A stretch of 18,533 bases of DNA from CAYVFC01 sp964450715 (lineage in GTDB: Bacteria > Myxococcota_A > Polyangia > Polyangiales > JAFGIB01), in assembly GCA_964450715.1 (NCBI GenBank), contig CAYVFC010000152.1, positions 1 through 18,533 of the forward strand, read 5' to 3'. The notes under the pieces are model-generated. The model had not been told where the DNA came from. It saw nothing but the letters and a program-made list of their open reading frames with translations, and did not search any database. Shown piece after piece: positions 8,928 through 17,163 of this stretch; the first letter of the stretch is position 1, and each line of letters starts with the position of its first letter. The position numbers and the translations under genes are program-made.

Positions 8928-9881
8928 ATGCTGGTCACCCAAAGCATAGCCCGCGAGGGTCGAGCGCGTCTCGAAAGCGGCGTCTATTACCGGGGCTGCT
9001 CCGGGCGCGCGATCCAGCTGGGGATCGGCGGCGCGGGCATCGCCGTCACCAGCGCGCATGAGGGGCTGCGGTTGGTAGCCGGCCGGGAGCGGGCCGCGTT
9101 TTCGGTCGACGCGGACCGGTTTGACGTCGAGCTGTACGCGAGCGTGGAGCGGGTGACCGTACCGCGGGGCGCTCGCCTGGTCTTTGATTCCGGTGCAGCG
9201 TGGAAGCTCTACCGGCTCGCGGATCAACACCTATTCGTCTTCTGGTCGGCAGCGCTGGGAACCTGTCCCTACAAGCTGGTCCGCCTGAGCGCCGGCTATA
9301 GCCGCGGCCGACTTCTCTTTAACAGCCGCTACTTCGGAACCGATGGTCCTCTGGTTGCTCTGGAATACCCGCTGGACGAGCTGCTGGTAACCCACTACCT
9401 GGCCAGCCGCGGAACCGGCGTCGAGGTGCACGCCTGCGGCGCGGTCGACCGGCGGGGCGACGGTTACCTGTTCGTGGGAGCCTCGGGAGCGGGCAAGAGC
9501 ACTACCGCCGGATGGTGGCAACGGCAGGTCGGTCCGCGCATTCTCAGCGACGACCGCGTTATCGTACGAACGAGAGCAGACGGCTTTCGGATCTACGGAA
9601 CGCCCTGGCACGGAGAGCTGCCGTACAGCGACACCGGTGCGGCCCGCTTGAGAGGGATCTACTTCCTGCAGAAAGGCGCGCGGAGCGAGCTCGTCCGCCT
9701 GAGAGCGGCCGAGGCGGCCGCGCGGCTGTTGGCCTGTAGCTTCTTTCCCCTGTACGACCGGCGCGCCATCGAAAACTGCGTGTGCTTCGCCGAGCAGCTC
9801 TGCCGGAGCGTTCCGGGCTATCTGATGACCGTCGATCTGGACGGCGGTGCGGACGGCCTGATCTGGAGGATTTCGTCGTGA
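8928..9881 (+). CDS. HprK-related P-loop kinase
   Basis: Encodes 317 aa. The C-terminal half is related to HPr kinase/phosphorylase: Walker A GASGAGKST at 184-192, an LSDDRVIV segment at 206-213 in the Walker B/catalytic position, and GTPWHGE at 224-230. The N-terminal half (1-160) has no clear assignment, as is usual in the HprK-related proteins that sit with PqqD-like proteins. In lasso peptide clusters such as paeninodin, a homologous kinase phosphorylates a C-terminal Ser of the peptide (family knowledge). By analogy the substrate could be Ser/Thr in the 62-aa peptide, which ends SDTSLS; this is inference. No HPr or PTS gene is nearby, so a role in sugar regulation is unlikely. Its TGA overlaps the GTG of the next gene. 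Confidence 0.88.
   Translation: MLVTQSIAREGRARLESGVYYRGCSGRAIQLGIGGAGIAVTSAHEGLRLVAGRERAAFSVDADRFDVELYASVERVTVPRGARLVFDSGAAWKLYRLADQHLFVFWSAALGTCPYKLVRLSAGYSRGRLLFNSRYFGTDGPLVALEYPLDELLVTHYLASRGTGVEVHACGAVDRRGDGYLFVGASGAGKSTTAGWWQRQVGPRILSDDRVIVRTRADGFRIYGTPWHGELPYSDTGAARLRGIYFLQKGARSELVRLRAAEAAARLLACSFFPLYDRRAIENCVCFAEQLCRSVPGYLMTVDLDGGADGLIWRISS
9865..9870 (+). promoter_or_regulatory. Ribosome binding site supporting the GTG start of the giant protease
   Basis: GGAGGA lies 7 nt before GTG at 9878, which overlaps the previous stop as GTGA. This is the strongest Shine-Dalgarno in the cluster and places the S26-like domain at the true N-terminus. Confidence 0.75.
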
Positions 9882-12800
9882 GGGGGACGGTGCCAGGAAA
9901 AACCAACACTCTATTCATAGATCTGGCTACCGCGCTTCTGCGCGGCGGGTACCGGATCCGCTTCACCGCTCGCGGGCAAAGCATGGCGCCCGCCATCCGG
10001 GACGGAGACCGGATCACCATCGAGGCGGTAGAGCCCCGGTGGCTGCACCAGGGCGATATCGTGCTCTGCCGAACCGAGCGCGGGCCTGTCGTGCATCGCG
10101 TGGCCGCGATCGCCTCGACTTCGGAGGGGATTTCGACCATCACCACCCGCGGCGATGGGTCGAGCCTGGCTGACCAACCCATCGAGCTCGAGCGGATCGA
10201 GGGAAGGGTGGTCGAGACGCGTCGACCTGCTTGGTATCAAAGGGTCGTTCGCAAGACCGCGAGACGGATACCCGGGTTTGCCGGGCGCGCCCCGCTGTTT
10301 CTATCCGTCCTTTTGGCGTTTTCTTTCCTGAGCGGCTCGAGCGTCTCGGCCCAGCGGCGCATCGAGAAGCGGGCCTGGGAGCAGATCCGGGCTTTACAGG
10401 CGGAAAAGGCCTCGCGCACCCCGGCCCAGCGCAAGATGGCCTCGACTCTCGTGCACGCGGTCAAAAGGGACAGGGGCCAGAGCATCGGGCCGGGGCTGGG
10501 GGCGCTCAGAAAAGGTATTCGCCTGGACGCCCGGGGGCTGGCCCTGGTCCGGATCCGGGCCGAGGTCACCCCGGGGCTGCTCGAGGCGATCGCGCTCGCC
10601 GGGGGGGAGGTGGTCAGGAGCCACCCGTGGTACGGTGTGGTTCACGCCCGGCTGCCGCTGGCCAGCCTGGAGTCCCTCGCCGGGCTCTCCCAGGTGCGAT
10701 CGATTCGTCCGGCGCTGCCCGCGGTCACCCGCAAGAGAAACACCTCCGAGGGAGACGTGGCGCACCGCGCCGTGGAGGTGCGGGCCGATTTCGGCGTGGA
10801 CGGCACCGGCATCGCCGTGGGCGTGCTCTCCGACAGCGTCGATTATCTGGATCGGATGCAGAGATCCGGGGATCTACCCGGTACGGTGACCGTGCTGCAG
10901 GACGCTCCCGGCAACAGCGGGGAGGGCACGGCCATGCTGGAGATCGTCTACGACCTGGCGCCGGGCGCGGACCTCTACTTTGCCACGGCCTGGAACGGCA
11001 TGGAGTCGTTTGCAGACAATATCGAGTGGTTGAGGAGCGCCGGCTGCGACATCATCGTGGACGACGTGGGCTACCTGGCCGAAGAGGTCTTCGAGGACGG
11101 CGTCATCGCCCGGGCCGTGGACACGGTGGTGGCAGACGGTGCGCTCTACTTCTCCTCGGCCGGTAATTCGGGCAACTACAACGACGGCACCTCCGGGGTC
11201 TGGGAGGGGGATTTCGCCGGCGTCACAAATCCGTATGGTGCGATTACCGACGCCGGCCTGGTGGCCGACTTCGGAGGCGGTACCACCTACAACGAGATTA
11301 CCGGCGATCCGCCCTCCTATATCATCATGCAGTGGTCCGATAAGTTCGGCGCTTCTGGCAATGACTACGACCTGTATCTTCTCAACCCCGATCTCGACGC
11401 GGTCTTCGCAAGCTCGACCAATGTCCAGGATGGAGACGATGACCCCCTCGAATTCATCGATTCCATTTCGTATAACGACGTCGGAAACCACCTGGTCGTG
11501 CTCCAGACCTCGGGCGCGGATGCCCGCTACCTTCATCTAAATACCCACCGGGGCCGGCTCAGCATCGGCACCGACGGGCAGATCCACGGACACGCGGGGG
11601 CCGCGGGCGCGATGGCGGTGGCCGCGGTCGATGTGGCCACCGCCGGCGGCGGCGCCTTTACCGGAGGTGCGAGCAACCCGATAGAGACCTTCTCCTCGGA
11701 CGGTCCGCGGCACATCTTCTACCAGTCGGACGGTTCGCCGGTCACGCCCGGCAACTTTCTGGCCAGCGGCGCCGAGGTGCGACAGAAACCGGAAGTGGCC
11801 GCGGCCGACGGGGTCTCCTGCGCCACCCCGGGCTTCGATCCCTTTTACGGCACCTCGGCCGCCGCGCCGCACGCCGCGGCCATCGCCGCGCTGCTCTGGT
11901 CCCGCGATCCTTCCCAGAGCGCCGGCGATATAGACACCACTATGACCACCAGCGTGCTGGACATCGAGGCCAACGGCGTGGACCGCGACTCGGGATTCGG
12001 CATACCCGAGACCTATGGGGGGATGCTGACCGAGGTCGATCTGCTGAGCGCCGAGGCCTTGGTCGAGCCGAACGGCCGGGTTCTGATCCGCTGGCGCACG
12101 GGCTACGAGGTCGACAACCTGGGCTTTCACCTCTACCGGCAGCAGGCAGGGGAGTGGAGTCGGCTCACCCCGTCCCTGGTCGCGGGCTCGGCCCTGGTCG
12201 TCGGGGAAGGGATTCCGCTCACGGCCGGGCGCTCTTACCTGTGGATCGATCCGGAGGCCGGCGCGCGCCCGTCGGCCGGCGAACAGCTCGAGTACTGGCT
12301 GCAGGACGTCGATCTGGACGGAACCCGCTCCTGGCACGGACCGATCCTGCCCCGGGCGGGCGAGGCGTCCCGGTCAGAGGTGGCGCGGTCGCTGCTGCTC
12401 GCCGAGCTGGCCCGGCGCGACGCCCGAGCCGCCTCGCGGGCGCAGAGCCTGCGCCGCCGGCTGCAAAGCGTCCTGCGCGTCGAGGCCACTCGGGTGGGGG
12501 TGGCCCGCGGGATTGCGAGCGGCCGGCAGCGGCAAGGCGAACCGGGATCGATGAGCTCCGTCGAGGCCATGGCGGTACAGCGCCGGCTGGCCTCGAGCGG
12601 AGCGGTCAAGATCCGGGTGGACCGAGAGGGCTGGCATCGCGTGGGGCGAGAGCGGTTGGTGGCGGCCGGGCTGAACCCGTCGGTCGACCCGCGCCGGCTG
12701 GAGCTGTTTGCAGATGGTATCCAGCAGGCCATCCTGGTGACCGGAGCCGGCGACGGTCGTTTCGATGCGGGCGATGCCCTCGAGTTCTACGGCCGGGCTC

Positions 12801-14632
12801 TCGACACCCCCTGGACCGGAGCCCGCACCTACTGGCTGGTCGAGGGCAGGCGGCGGGGGTTGCGGCTGAAGAGGCAGCCTGCTAGCGGCGGGCGGGCCGG
12901 GGAGGTTCCTATTCATTTTTCCTATACGGTCGAGCAGAGCCCTCGCGATCTCTATGTCGCCGCCATACTAAACGGCGAGGCCGAGAACTTCTTCGGCCCG
13001 GCGATAACGGCGGCGCCGGCGGACCTGGTCATCGAGCTTCCCCATCTGGACACCTCGACGCACCAGCATGCGACGCTCTGGCTTTCCCTGCAGGGAGCCA
13101 CGCGGGAGCCGCACCAGGTGCAGCTGCTGGTCAACCAGCAGCCGGTCGCCGAGCTTCACTTCACCGGAGCGGTCCAGCAGAGCTTCCGGGTCTCCCTGCC
13201 CCAGGCGCTGTTGTTACCCGGGTCCAACCTGGTGACGCTGGTCTCCGCCGGCGGCGAGACCGATGTCAGCCTGCTAGAACGGCTGGCGCTTACCTACTGG
13301 CGCCGCTTCTGGGCTCAGGACGACCGGCTGCGCTTGCAGACCCAGGGGTACCGGAGCTTCGTCATCGAAGGTTTCTCCGTTCCTTCCCTACGGGTGCTGG
13401 ATATCAGCGAGCCGAATAAACCGGTCGAGCTCGAGGCGAGCGTATCACCCGGGACGGAGGGTTACTCCGTGCGGGTCGACCTGCCCTCGGACAGGCCCCG
13501 CACGCTGCTGGCGTTCACCGACGCCGCGGTCACTGTTCCGGCCGCGATCGAGTCCGACACGCCCTCCGCTTGGCGGGCCGCACTGCCCGGAGCCAGCGCC
13601 CTCATCATCTCGCACCGCCGTTTCCTCGCAGGGGCCGCGCGGCTGGCTGAGCTGCGCCGCTGGCAGGGATGGTCGGTGGAGGTCATCGACGTACAGGACC
13701 TCTACGATGAGTTCGCCTTCGGCGCCAAGACCCCGCACGCGGTGCGCGACTTCCTGCAATGGGCCCTCGGGCGCTGGCGAACGGCGCCGGAAGCGGTTCT
13801 GTTGCTCGGCGACGCCAGCTTTGATCCCCGCAACCGCCTGAACCTGGGCGACTTCGATCTCGTCCCTACCGGGCTGGTGGACACGAGCAGGCTGGAGACC
13901 GCTTCGGACGGCTGGTTCGGCGACCTGGACGGCTCGGGGTTGCCCTTTGTCGCCATCGGACGGCTGCCGGTCCGCACCGAGCAGGAAGCGCAGACCGCGG
14001 TCGCCAAGCTGGTCGATTACGAAAGGGCGGCCGGCCAGCCGTGGACCGGGCGCGCCCTGTTCGTGGCCGACGAGCAGGTGGGTTACGACTTCGAGGCGGC
14101 CGCCGGGAAGGCGATGGCGTTGCTGCCCGGGCAGGTGTCGTCTCAACAGATATTCGTGGGCGAGCTGTCCGTGCCCGAGGCTCGCGAGCAGCTGCTCTCC
14201 GAGCTGGATCGCGGTCAGTTACTGGTCAATTACCTGGGTCACGGCTCGGTCGAGAGCTGGGTGAACGGCTCGTTCATGACATCAGGTGATGCCCGCGAGC
14301 TCGGCAACGGCGAGCGGCTGCCGCTGGTGGTGAGCATGACCTGCCTCAACGGCTTCTTCCATGACCTTTACACCGACAGCCTGGCTGAGGCGCTGTTGCT
14401 CTCCGAGCAGGGCGGCGCGGTAGCGGTCTGGGCCTCGTCCGGGCTGACCGAGGCCCAGGGGCAGTTCCTGATGAACCAGGAGCTCATGCGCCTGCTCTTC
14501 GCCCCCGATCCGATCACCGTCGGTCAGGCCGCCGCCTGGGCCAAAGCGGTGGTTAGCGACCGGGATATCCGCAACACCTGGAACCTGCTGGGCGATCCCA
14601 TGCTGCGGCTGCACGAACCGCCCTCCCCCTGA
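9878..14632 (+). CDS. Three-protease fusion: S26-type peptidase, S8 subtilase-like, C25 gingipain/PorU-like peptidase
   Basis: Encodes 1584 aa in one uninterrupted frame. Residues 25-112 are an S24/S26-type domain: GQSMAPAI with Ser35, the GD pair at 43-44, and VVHRVA with His73, the Ser-His arrangement of SipW/archaeal-type signal peptidases. A basic stretch (115-130) precedes a hydrophobic segment (about 137-156) ending SVSAQ, which looks like a signal peptide or anchor with the S26 part inside the cell. Residues about 300-720 form a subtilase-like domain: Asp319 in GVLSDSVD, SSAGNSG with Asn430, and GTSAAAPH with Ser660; where subtilases have the His there is Glu349 (EGTAML), followed by APGADL. 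A beta-rich, FN3-like stretch (about 722-830) and a PorU-like N-terminal module (from about 905) precede the C25 catalytic domain (about 1241-1580) with His1455 in YLGHGS and Cys1489 in MTCLNGFF. No C-terminal sorting domain follows. Confidence 0.9.
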   Translation: MRGTVPGKTNTLFIDLATALLRGGYRIRFTARGQSMAPAIRDGDRITIEAVEPRWLHQGDIVLCRTERGPVVHRVAAIASTSEGISTITTRGDGSSLADQPIELERIEGRVVETRRPAWYQRVVRKTARRIPGFAGRAPLFLSVLLAFSFLSGSSVSAQRRIEKRAWEQIRALQAEKASRTPAQRKMASTLVHAVKRDRGQSIGPGLGALRKGIRLDARGLALVRIRAEVTPGLLEAIALAGGEVVRSHPWYGVVHARLPLASLESLAGLSQVRSIRPALPAVTRKRNTSEGDVAHRAVEVRADFGVDGTGIAVGVLSDSVDYLDRMQRSGDLPGTVTVLQDAPGNSGEGTAMLEIVYDLAPGADLYFATAWNGMESFADNIEWLRSAGCDIIVDDVGYLAEEVFEDGVIARAVDTVVADGALYFSSAGNSGNYNDGTSGVWEGDFAGVTNPYGAITDAGLVADFGGGTTYNEITGDPPSYIIMQWSDKFGASGNDYDLYLLNPDLDAVFASSTNVQDGDDDPLEFIDSISYNDVGNHLVVLQTSGADARYLHLNTHRGRLSIGTDGQIHGHAGAAGAMAVAAVDVATAGGGAFTGGASNPIETFSSDGPRHIFYQSDGSPVTPGNFLASGAEVRQKPEVAAADGVSCATPGFDPFYGTSAAAPHAAAIAALLWSRDPSQSAGDIDTTMTTSVLDIEANGVDRDSGFGIPETYGGMLTEVDLLSAEALVEPNGRVLIRWRTGYEVDNLGFHLYRQQAGEWSRLTPSLVAGSALVVGEGIPLTAGRSYLWIDPEAGARPSAGEQLEYWLQDVDLDGTRSWHGPILPRAGEASRSEVARSLLLAELARRDARAASRAQSLRRRLQSVLRVEATRVGVARGIASGRQRQGEPGSMSSVEAMAVQRRLASSGAVKIRVDREGWHRVGRERLVAAGLNPSVDPRRLELFADGIQQAILVTGAGDGRFDAGDALEFYGRALDTPWTGARTYWLVEGRRRGLRLKRQPASGGRAGEVPIHFSYTVEQSPRDLYVAAILNGEAENFFGPAITAAPADLVIELPHLDTSTHQHATLWLSLQGATREPHQVQLLVNQQPVAELHFTGAVQQSFRVSLPQALLLPGSNLVTLVSAGGETDVSLLERLALTYWRRFWAQDDRLRLQTQGYRSFVIEGFSVPSLRVLDISEPNKPVELEASVSPGTEGYSVRVDLPSDRPRTLLAFTDAAVTVPAAIESDTPSAWRAALPGASALIISHRRFLAGAARLAELRRWQGWSVEVIDVQDLYDEFAFGAKTPHAVRDFLQWALGRWRTAPEAVLLLGDASFDPRNRLNLGDFDLVPTGLVDTSRLETASDGWFGDLDGSGLPFVAIGRLPVRTEQEAQTAVAKLVDYERAAGQPWTGRALFVADEQVGYDFEAAAGKAMALLPGQVSSQQIFVGELSVPEAREQLLSELDRGQLLVNYLGHGSVESWVNGSFMTSGDARELGNGERLPLVVSMTCLNGFFHDLYTDSLAEALLLSEQGGAVAVWASSGLTEAQGQFLMNQELMRLLFAPDPITVGQAAAWAKAVVSDRDIRNTWNLLGDPMLRLHEPPSP

Positions 14633-14689
14633 CAGGTACTCGACTCCAGAGCGCACCGGCGGTATGCAAGCGTCTCCCGCAACGCGCTC

Positions 14690-14693
14690 GAGG
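14690..14693 (+). promoter_or_regulatory. Ribosome binding site for the YjbQ-family gene
   Basis: GAGG lies 6 nt before ATG 14700 and selects it over an in-frame ATG at 14664, whose extra 12 residues are not typical of the family. Confidence 0.55.
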
Positions 14694-14699
14694 TTTCCC

Positions 14700-15095
14700 A
14701 TGCTCAAGACCCTATCGGTACGCTCTACCGCCCGCAGCCAGATGATCGATATCACCCGTCAGGTGGCCGAGGCGGTGCACCAGTCCGGGGTGGATGAGGG
14801 GGTGGCCACCGTGTTCGTGGCCCACACCACGGCCGGGATCACCATCAACGAGAACGCCGATCCCGACGTCACCCGCGACATCCTCGACAAGCTCTCCCGG
14901 CTCTTTCCGCAACAGGACGGCCATCGCCACGCCGAGGGCAACTCGGACGCTCACCTCAAGTCCTCGTTCATGGGACCCTCGCTGCAGGTGATCGTGGCCG
15001 AGGGCCGCCTGCTGCTCGGCACCTGGCAGGGGATCTACTTCTGCGAGTTCGACGGCCCGCGCTCGCGCCGCTGCCACGTCGAGGTGCGGGGCTGA
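14700..15095 (+). CDS. yjbQ: YjbQ / UPF0047 family protein
   Basis: Encodes 131 aa, the usual length. Family motifs are intact: AHTTAGITINENADPDV (41-57), HAEGNSDAHLKSSFMG (77-92) and LLGTWQGIYFCEFDGPR (105-121). The His residues in the first two motifs form the known metal/anion-binding site, and members form trimers. E. coli YjbQ has been reported to have low thiamine-phosphate synthase activity, but the physiological function is unsettled. It lies 67 bp after the protease fusion and 62 bp before the kinase, and nothing links it to the peptide cluster. Confidence 0.96.
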   Translation: MLKTLSVRSTARSQMIDITRQVAEAVHQSGVDEGVATVFVAHTTAGITINENADPDVTRDILDKLSRLFPQQDGHRHAEGNSDAHLKSSFMGPSLQVIVAEGRLLLGTWQGIYFCEFDGPRSRRCHVEVRG

Positions 15096-15118
15096 TCGGC
15101 CGGCCCGGGTTTTTACGA

Positions 15119-15124
15119 TATACT
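15119..15124 (+). promoter_or_regulatory. Possible -10 element upstream of the Ser/Thr kinase
   Basis: TATACT, 33 bp before the kinase ATG, lies in a short AT-rich patch (TTTTTACGATATACTCTAG) in otherwise GC-rich DNA. No good -35 is found at 16-18 bp. The same TTTTACGATA string occurs in the tandem repeat near 73-82. Confidence 0.3.
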
Positions 15125-15157
15125 CTAGGGTAAGCTCCGCTCGCGACCGGGTAAGCC

Positions 15158-17014
15158 ATGAAACAGGACCGAGAGCCGGGAACGCTAACGCCGGAGGAGC
15201 AGACGGTCGTCAGGCGGCACGGCGTGGACCGCGCCCAGCATCCGACCGTTCCTCGGGCCCTGCCGGTCCGCGATGCCGAAACGCCCCCGGCCGACCGCCC
15301 CGAGAAGGAGGGCTCGAGCGGATCGGACCGCTCGCAGACCGACAGCGGCGGCTACACCGGCAGCTCCAGTACCGGCGCGGGGATGACGCCGGTCAGCGAC
15401 TCGATCTTCGCCGCCAGCACGGCCGTGCTGGCCTCCCGGGCGGTGGCCGCGGACGAGGCCACCCGCGCCCGCGGGTTCTCGGCCGCCATGGGCACGGCCT
15501 GCCTGCTCGCTTTCGGCTCGCTGCCGTTGCTGGGAGGCGACCCCAGGGCCAGAGCTTGGTGCCTTGCCGCGCTCGCCCTGATGGCGACGGTGTCCTTCTG
15601 GGTATGGTGGTTGACCCGATCGACCTCGCGCTACCCGCGCCGGGTCAACCGGCTCTATGGCTGGACCCTGGCCACCGGGGTCATCTCGCTGGAGTACTAC
15701 CTGGGCTTCTTCTCTCCGGCGGTGGTGGTGGTCACCCTGGGGATCTATTTCTTCGCCCAGTCCACCGACCGCGTGTACTCGGTCCTCATCCCGGTATACG
15801 CCAGCGCCAGCTACGCACTGCTCGCCTCGCTGACCGCCTTCGGCGTGATCGAGGATCGGGGCCTGTTCAGCGCCGAGCAGGCCGACCTGTCGGCGCGCAT
15901 TTTCGCGGTGGTGGCTATCAGCATGGTGTTCGCGCTGACGTTGCGTATGTCCCACATCGCGCGCGCCAGCATGGTGCAAGCCATAAAGAAATCAAACCAG
16001 GCGCTGCTACAGGCGCGCAAGGACGAGGCGCTGCTGGCCGAGGTGCGGCACCAGCTCGACCGGGCCATGCGCATCGCGGTGGGCAAGCCGGGCCGCTATA
16101 CCGGAGAGAAGGCCGGCGACTATCGCCTGGGAGTGGTCATCGGCGTAGGCGCCATGGGAGAGGTCTACGCCGCCGAGCATCCGGTGAGCGGCGAGCCCGC
16201 CGCGGTCAAGCTCCTGCACGCCGGTCTGTTGGCCGACGAGACGTTGTTCGAGCGCTTTCGGCGCGAGAGCGCCATCTCGCTCGAGCTTCGCCACCCCAAC
16301 CTGGTCCGGGTCTTCGATATGGGCAGGCTGGCAGACGGCTCGCCCTACATGACTATGGAGCGGCTTCAGGGCGAGGATCTGGCCGCGCGCCTGCGCCGGC
16401 AGCAGCAGCTCGAGCCCGGGGATGTGGTCGAGCTGGTTCGCGAGATCGCGGCCGGGCTCGGGCACGCGCACGAGCGCGGGGTAGTGCATCGCGATCTCAA
16501 GCCGCACAACCTCTTCCGCACCGTAGATGGGCGGGATCCGGACCAGGGCCGCTGGAAGGTACTGGACTTCGGGATTTCCAAGCTGCGCGATTCCAGCAGC
16601 ACGCTCACTCGCGAGGGTATCGTGGGCACGCCCGGTTTTATGTCGCCCGAGCAGGCGCGAGGCCTGGCCGTCGACCACCGCAGCGATCTGTTCTCCCTGG
16701 CCTCGGTGGTCTACCGCACCTTGACCGGCAGGCCCCCCTTTCCGGGACCGAATGCCCCGCAGATCATGTTTGACGTGGTCTATCGCAACCCGGATCGGCC
16801 CTCGCACGCCGCGCCGGGTCTGACGCGCGATCTGGAGCTGGTGTTGGCCATCGGCCTGGCCAAGGATCCCGACCGGCGCTTCTCCTCCGCCGAACAGTTC
16901 GCCGCCGCGTTGCAGGCCGCCGCCGGCAAACAGCTCGATCCCGAGCTCAGGGAGCGTGCGCGACGGCTGATAAAGCGCTATCCCTGGAGCGCGGTGGTCG
17001 GACACGGCGCTTGA
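15158..17014 (+). CDS. Membrane-bound Ser/Thr protein kinase (N-terminal six-TM sensor, C-terminal kinase)
   Basis: Encodes 618 aa. A disordered, charged N-terminus (1-100, rich in Ser/Gly/Pro/Asp) precedes about six hydrophobic segments (about 108-127, 133-152, 167-183, 186-200, 206-229, 247-265) and a coiled-coil linker (about 272-305). The kinase domain (about 322-585) is complete: glycine loop IGVGAMGEVY (328-337), Lys351 in AVK, Glu370 in the C helix, HRDLKPHN (444-451), DFG (470-472), and MSPEQA (495-500) as the APE equivalent. All catalytic residues of an active Hanks-type kinase are present. The usual order for bacterial kinases (kinase first, sensor outside) is reversed here, with the membrane sensor at the N-terminus. 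Substrates are unknown; the SCP2 protein downstream is separated by a repeat element. Confidence 0.95.
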   Translation: MKQDREPGTLTPEEQTVVRRHGVDRAQHPTVPRALPVRDAETPPADRPEKEGSSGSDRSQTDSGGYTGSSSTGAGMTPVSDSIFAASTAVLASRAVAADEATRARGFSAAMGTACLLAFGSLPLLGGDPRARAWCLAALALMATVSFWVWWLTRSTSRYPRRVNRLYGWTLATGVISLEYYLGFFSPAVVVVTLGIYFFAQSTDRVYSVLIPVYASASYALLASLTAFGVIEDRGLFSAEQADLSARIFAVVAISMVFALTLRMSHIARASMVQAIKKSNQALLQARKDEALLAEVRHQLDRAMRIAVGKPGRYTGEKAGDYRLGVVIGVGAMGEVYAAEHPVSGEPAAVKLLHAGLLADETLFERFRRESAISLELRHPNLVRVFDMGRLADGSPYMTMERLQGEDLAARLRRQQQLEPGDVVELVREIAAGLGHAHERGVVHRDLKPHNLFRTVDGRDPDQGRWKVLDFGISKLRDSSSTLTREGIVGTPGFMSPEQARGLAVDHRSDLFSLASVVYRTLTGRPPFPGPNAPQIMFDVVYRNPDRPSHAAPGLTRDLELVLAIGLAKDPDRRFSSAEQFAAALQAAAGKQLDPELRERARRLIKRYPWSAVVGHGA

Positions 17015-17027
17015 CCTCACCCAGCGT

Positions 17028-17114
17028 CTAGAGCACCGAACAGGTTGAAAACGCCATGATTTCGCGGTCTATCCTCGTGAACTCAAAGACGTTTCAACCC
17101 GTTCGCTGCTCTAG
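17028..17114. repeat. Palindromic element A, shortened copy (87 bp)
   Basis: Begins with CTAGAGCACCGAA and ends with CTGCTCTAG, arms matching those of the 171-bp copy at 3720-3890. It shares the sub-terminal ATGATTTCGCGG and GAACTCAAAGA strings but lacks the central part (84 bp shorter in total). It lies 13 bp after the kinase stop and 49 bp before the SCP2 gene, where it could fold into one long hairpin and limit read-through. Confidence 0.85.
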
Positions 17115-17163
17115 CCCCGACCTTCCGCCTCGATAGCCATCACCCTTGTCCGGAGAAAGCGCC

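Noticed and set aside
14633..14699. Small gene between the protease fusion and yjbQ
   Set aside because: 67 bp without a credible start, ribosome site or symmetry.
15096..15118. Rho-independent terminator after yjbQ
   Set aside because: The GGCCGGCCCGGG stretch before the T-run has overlapping short palindromes but no stable stem directly before the T-tract.
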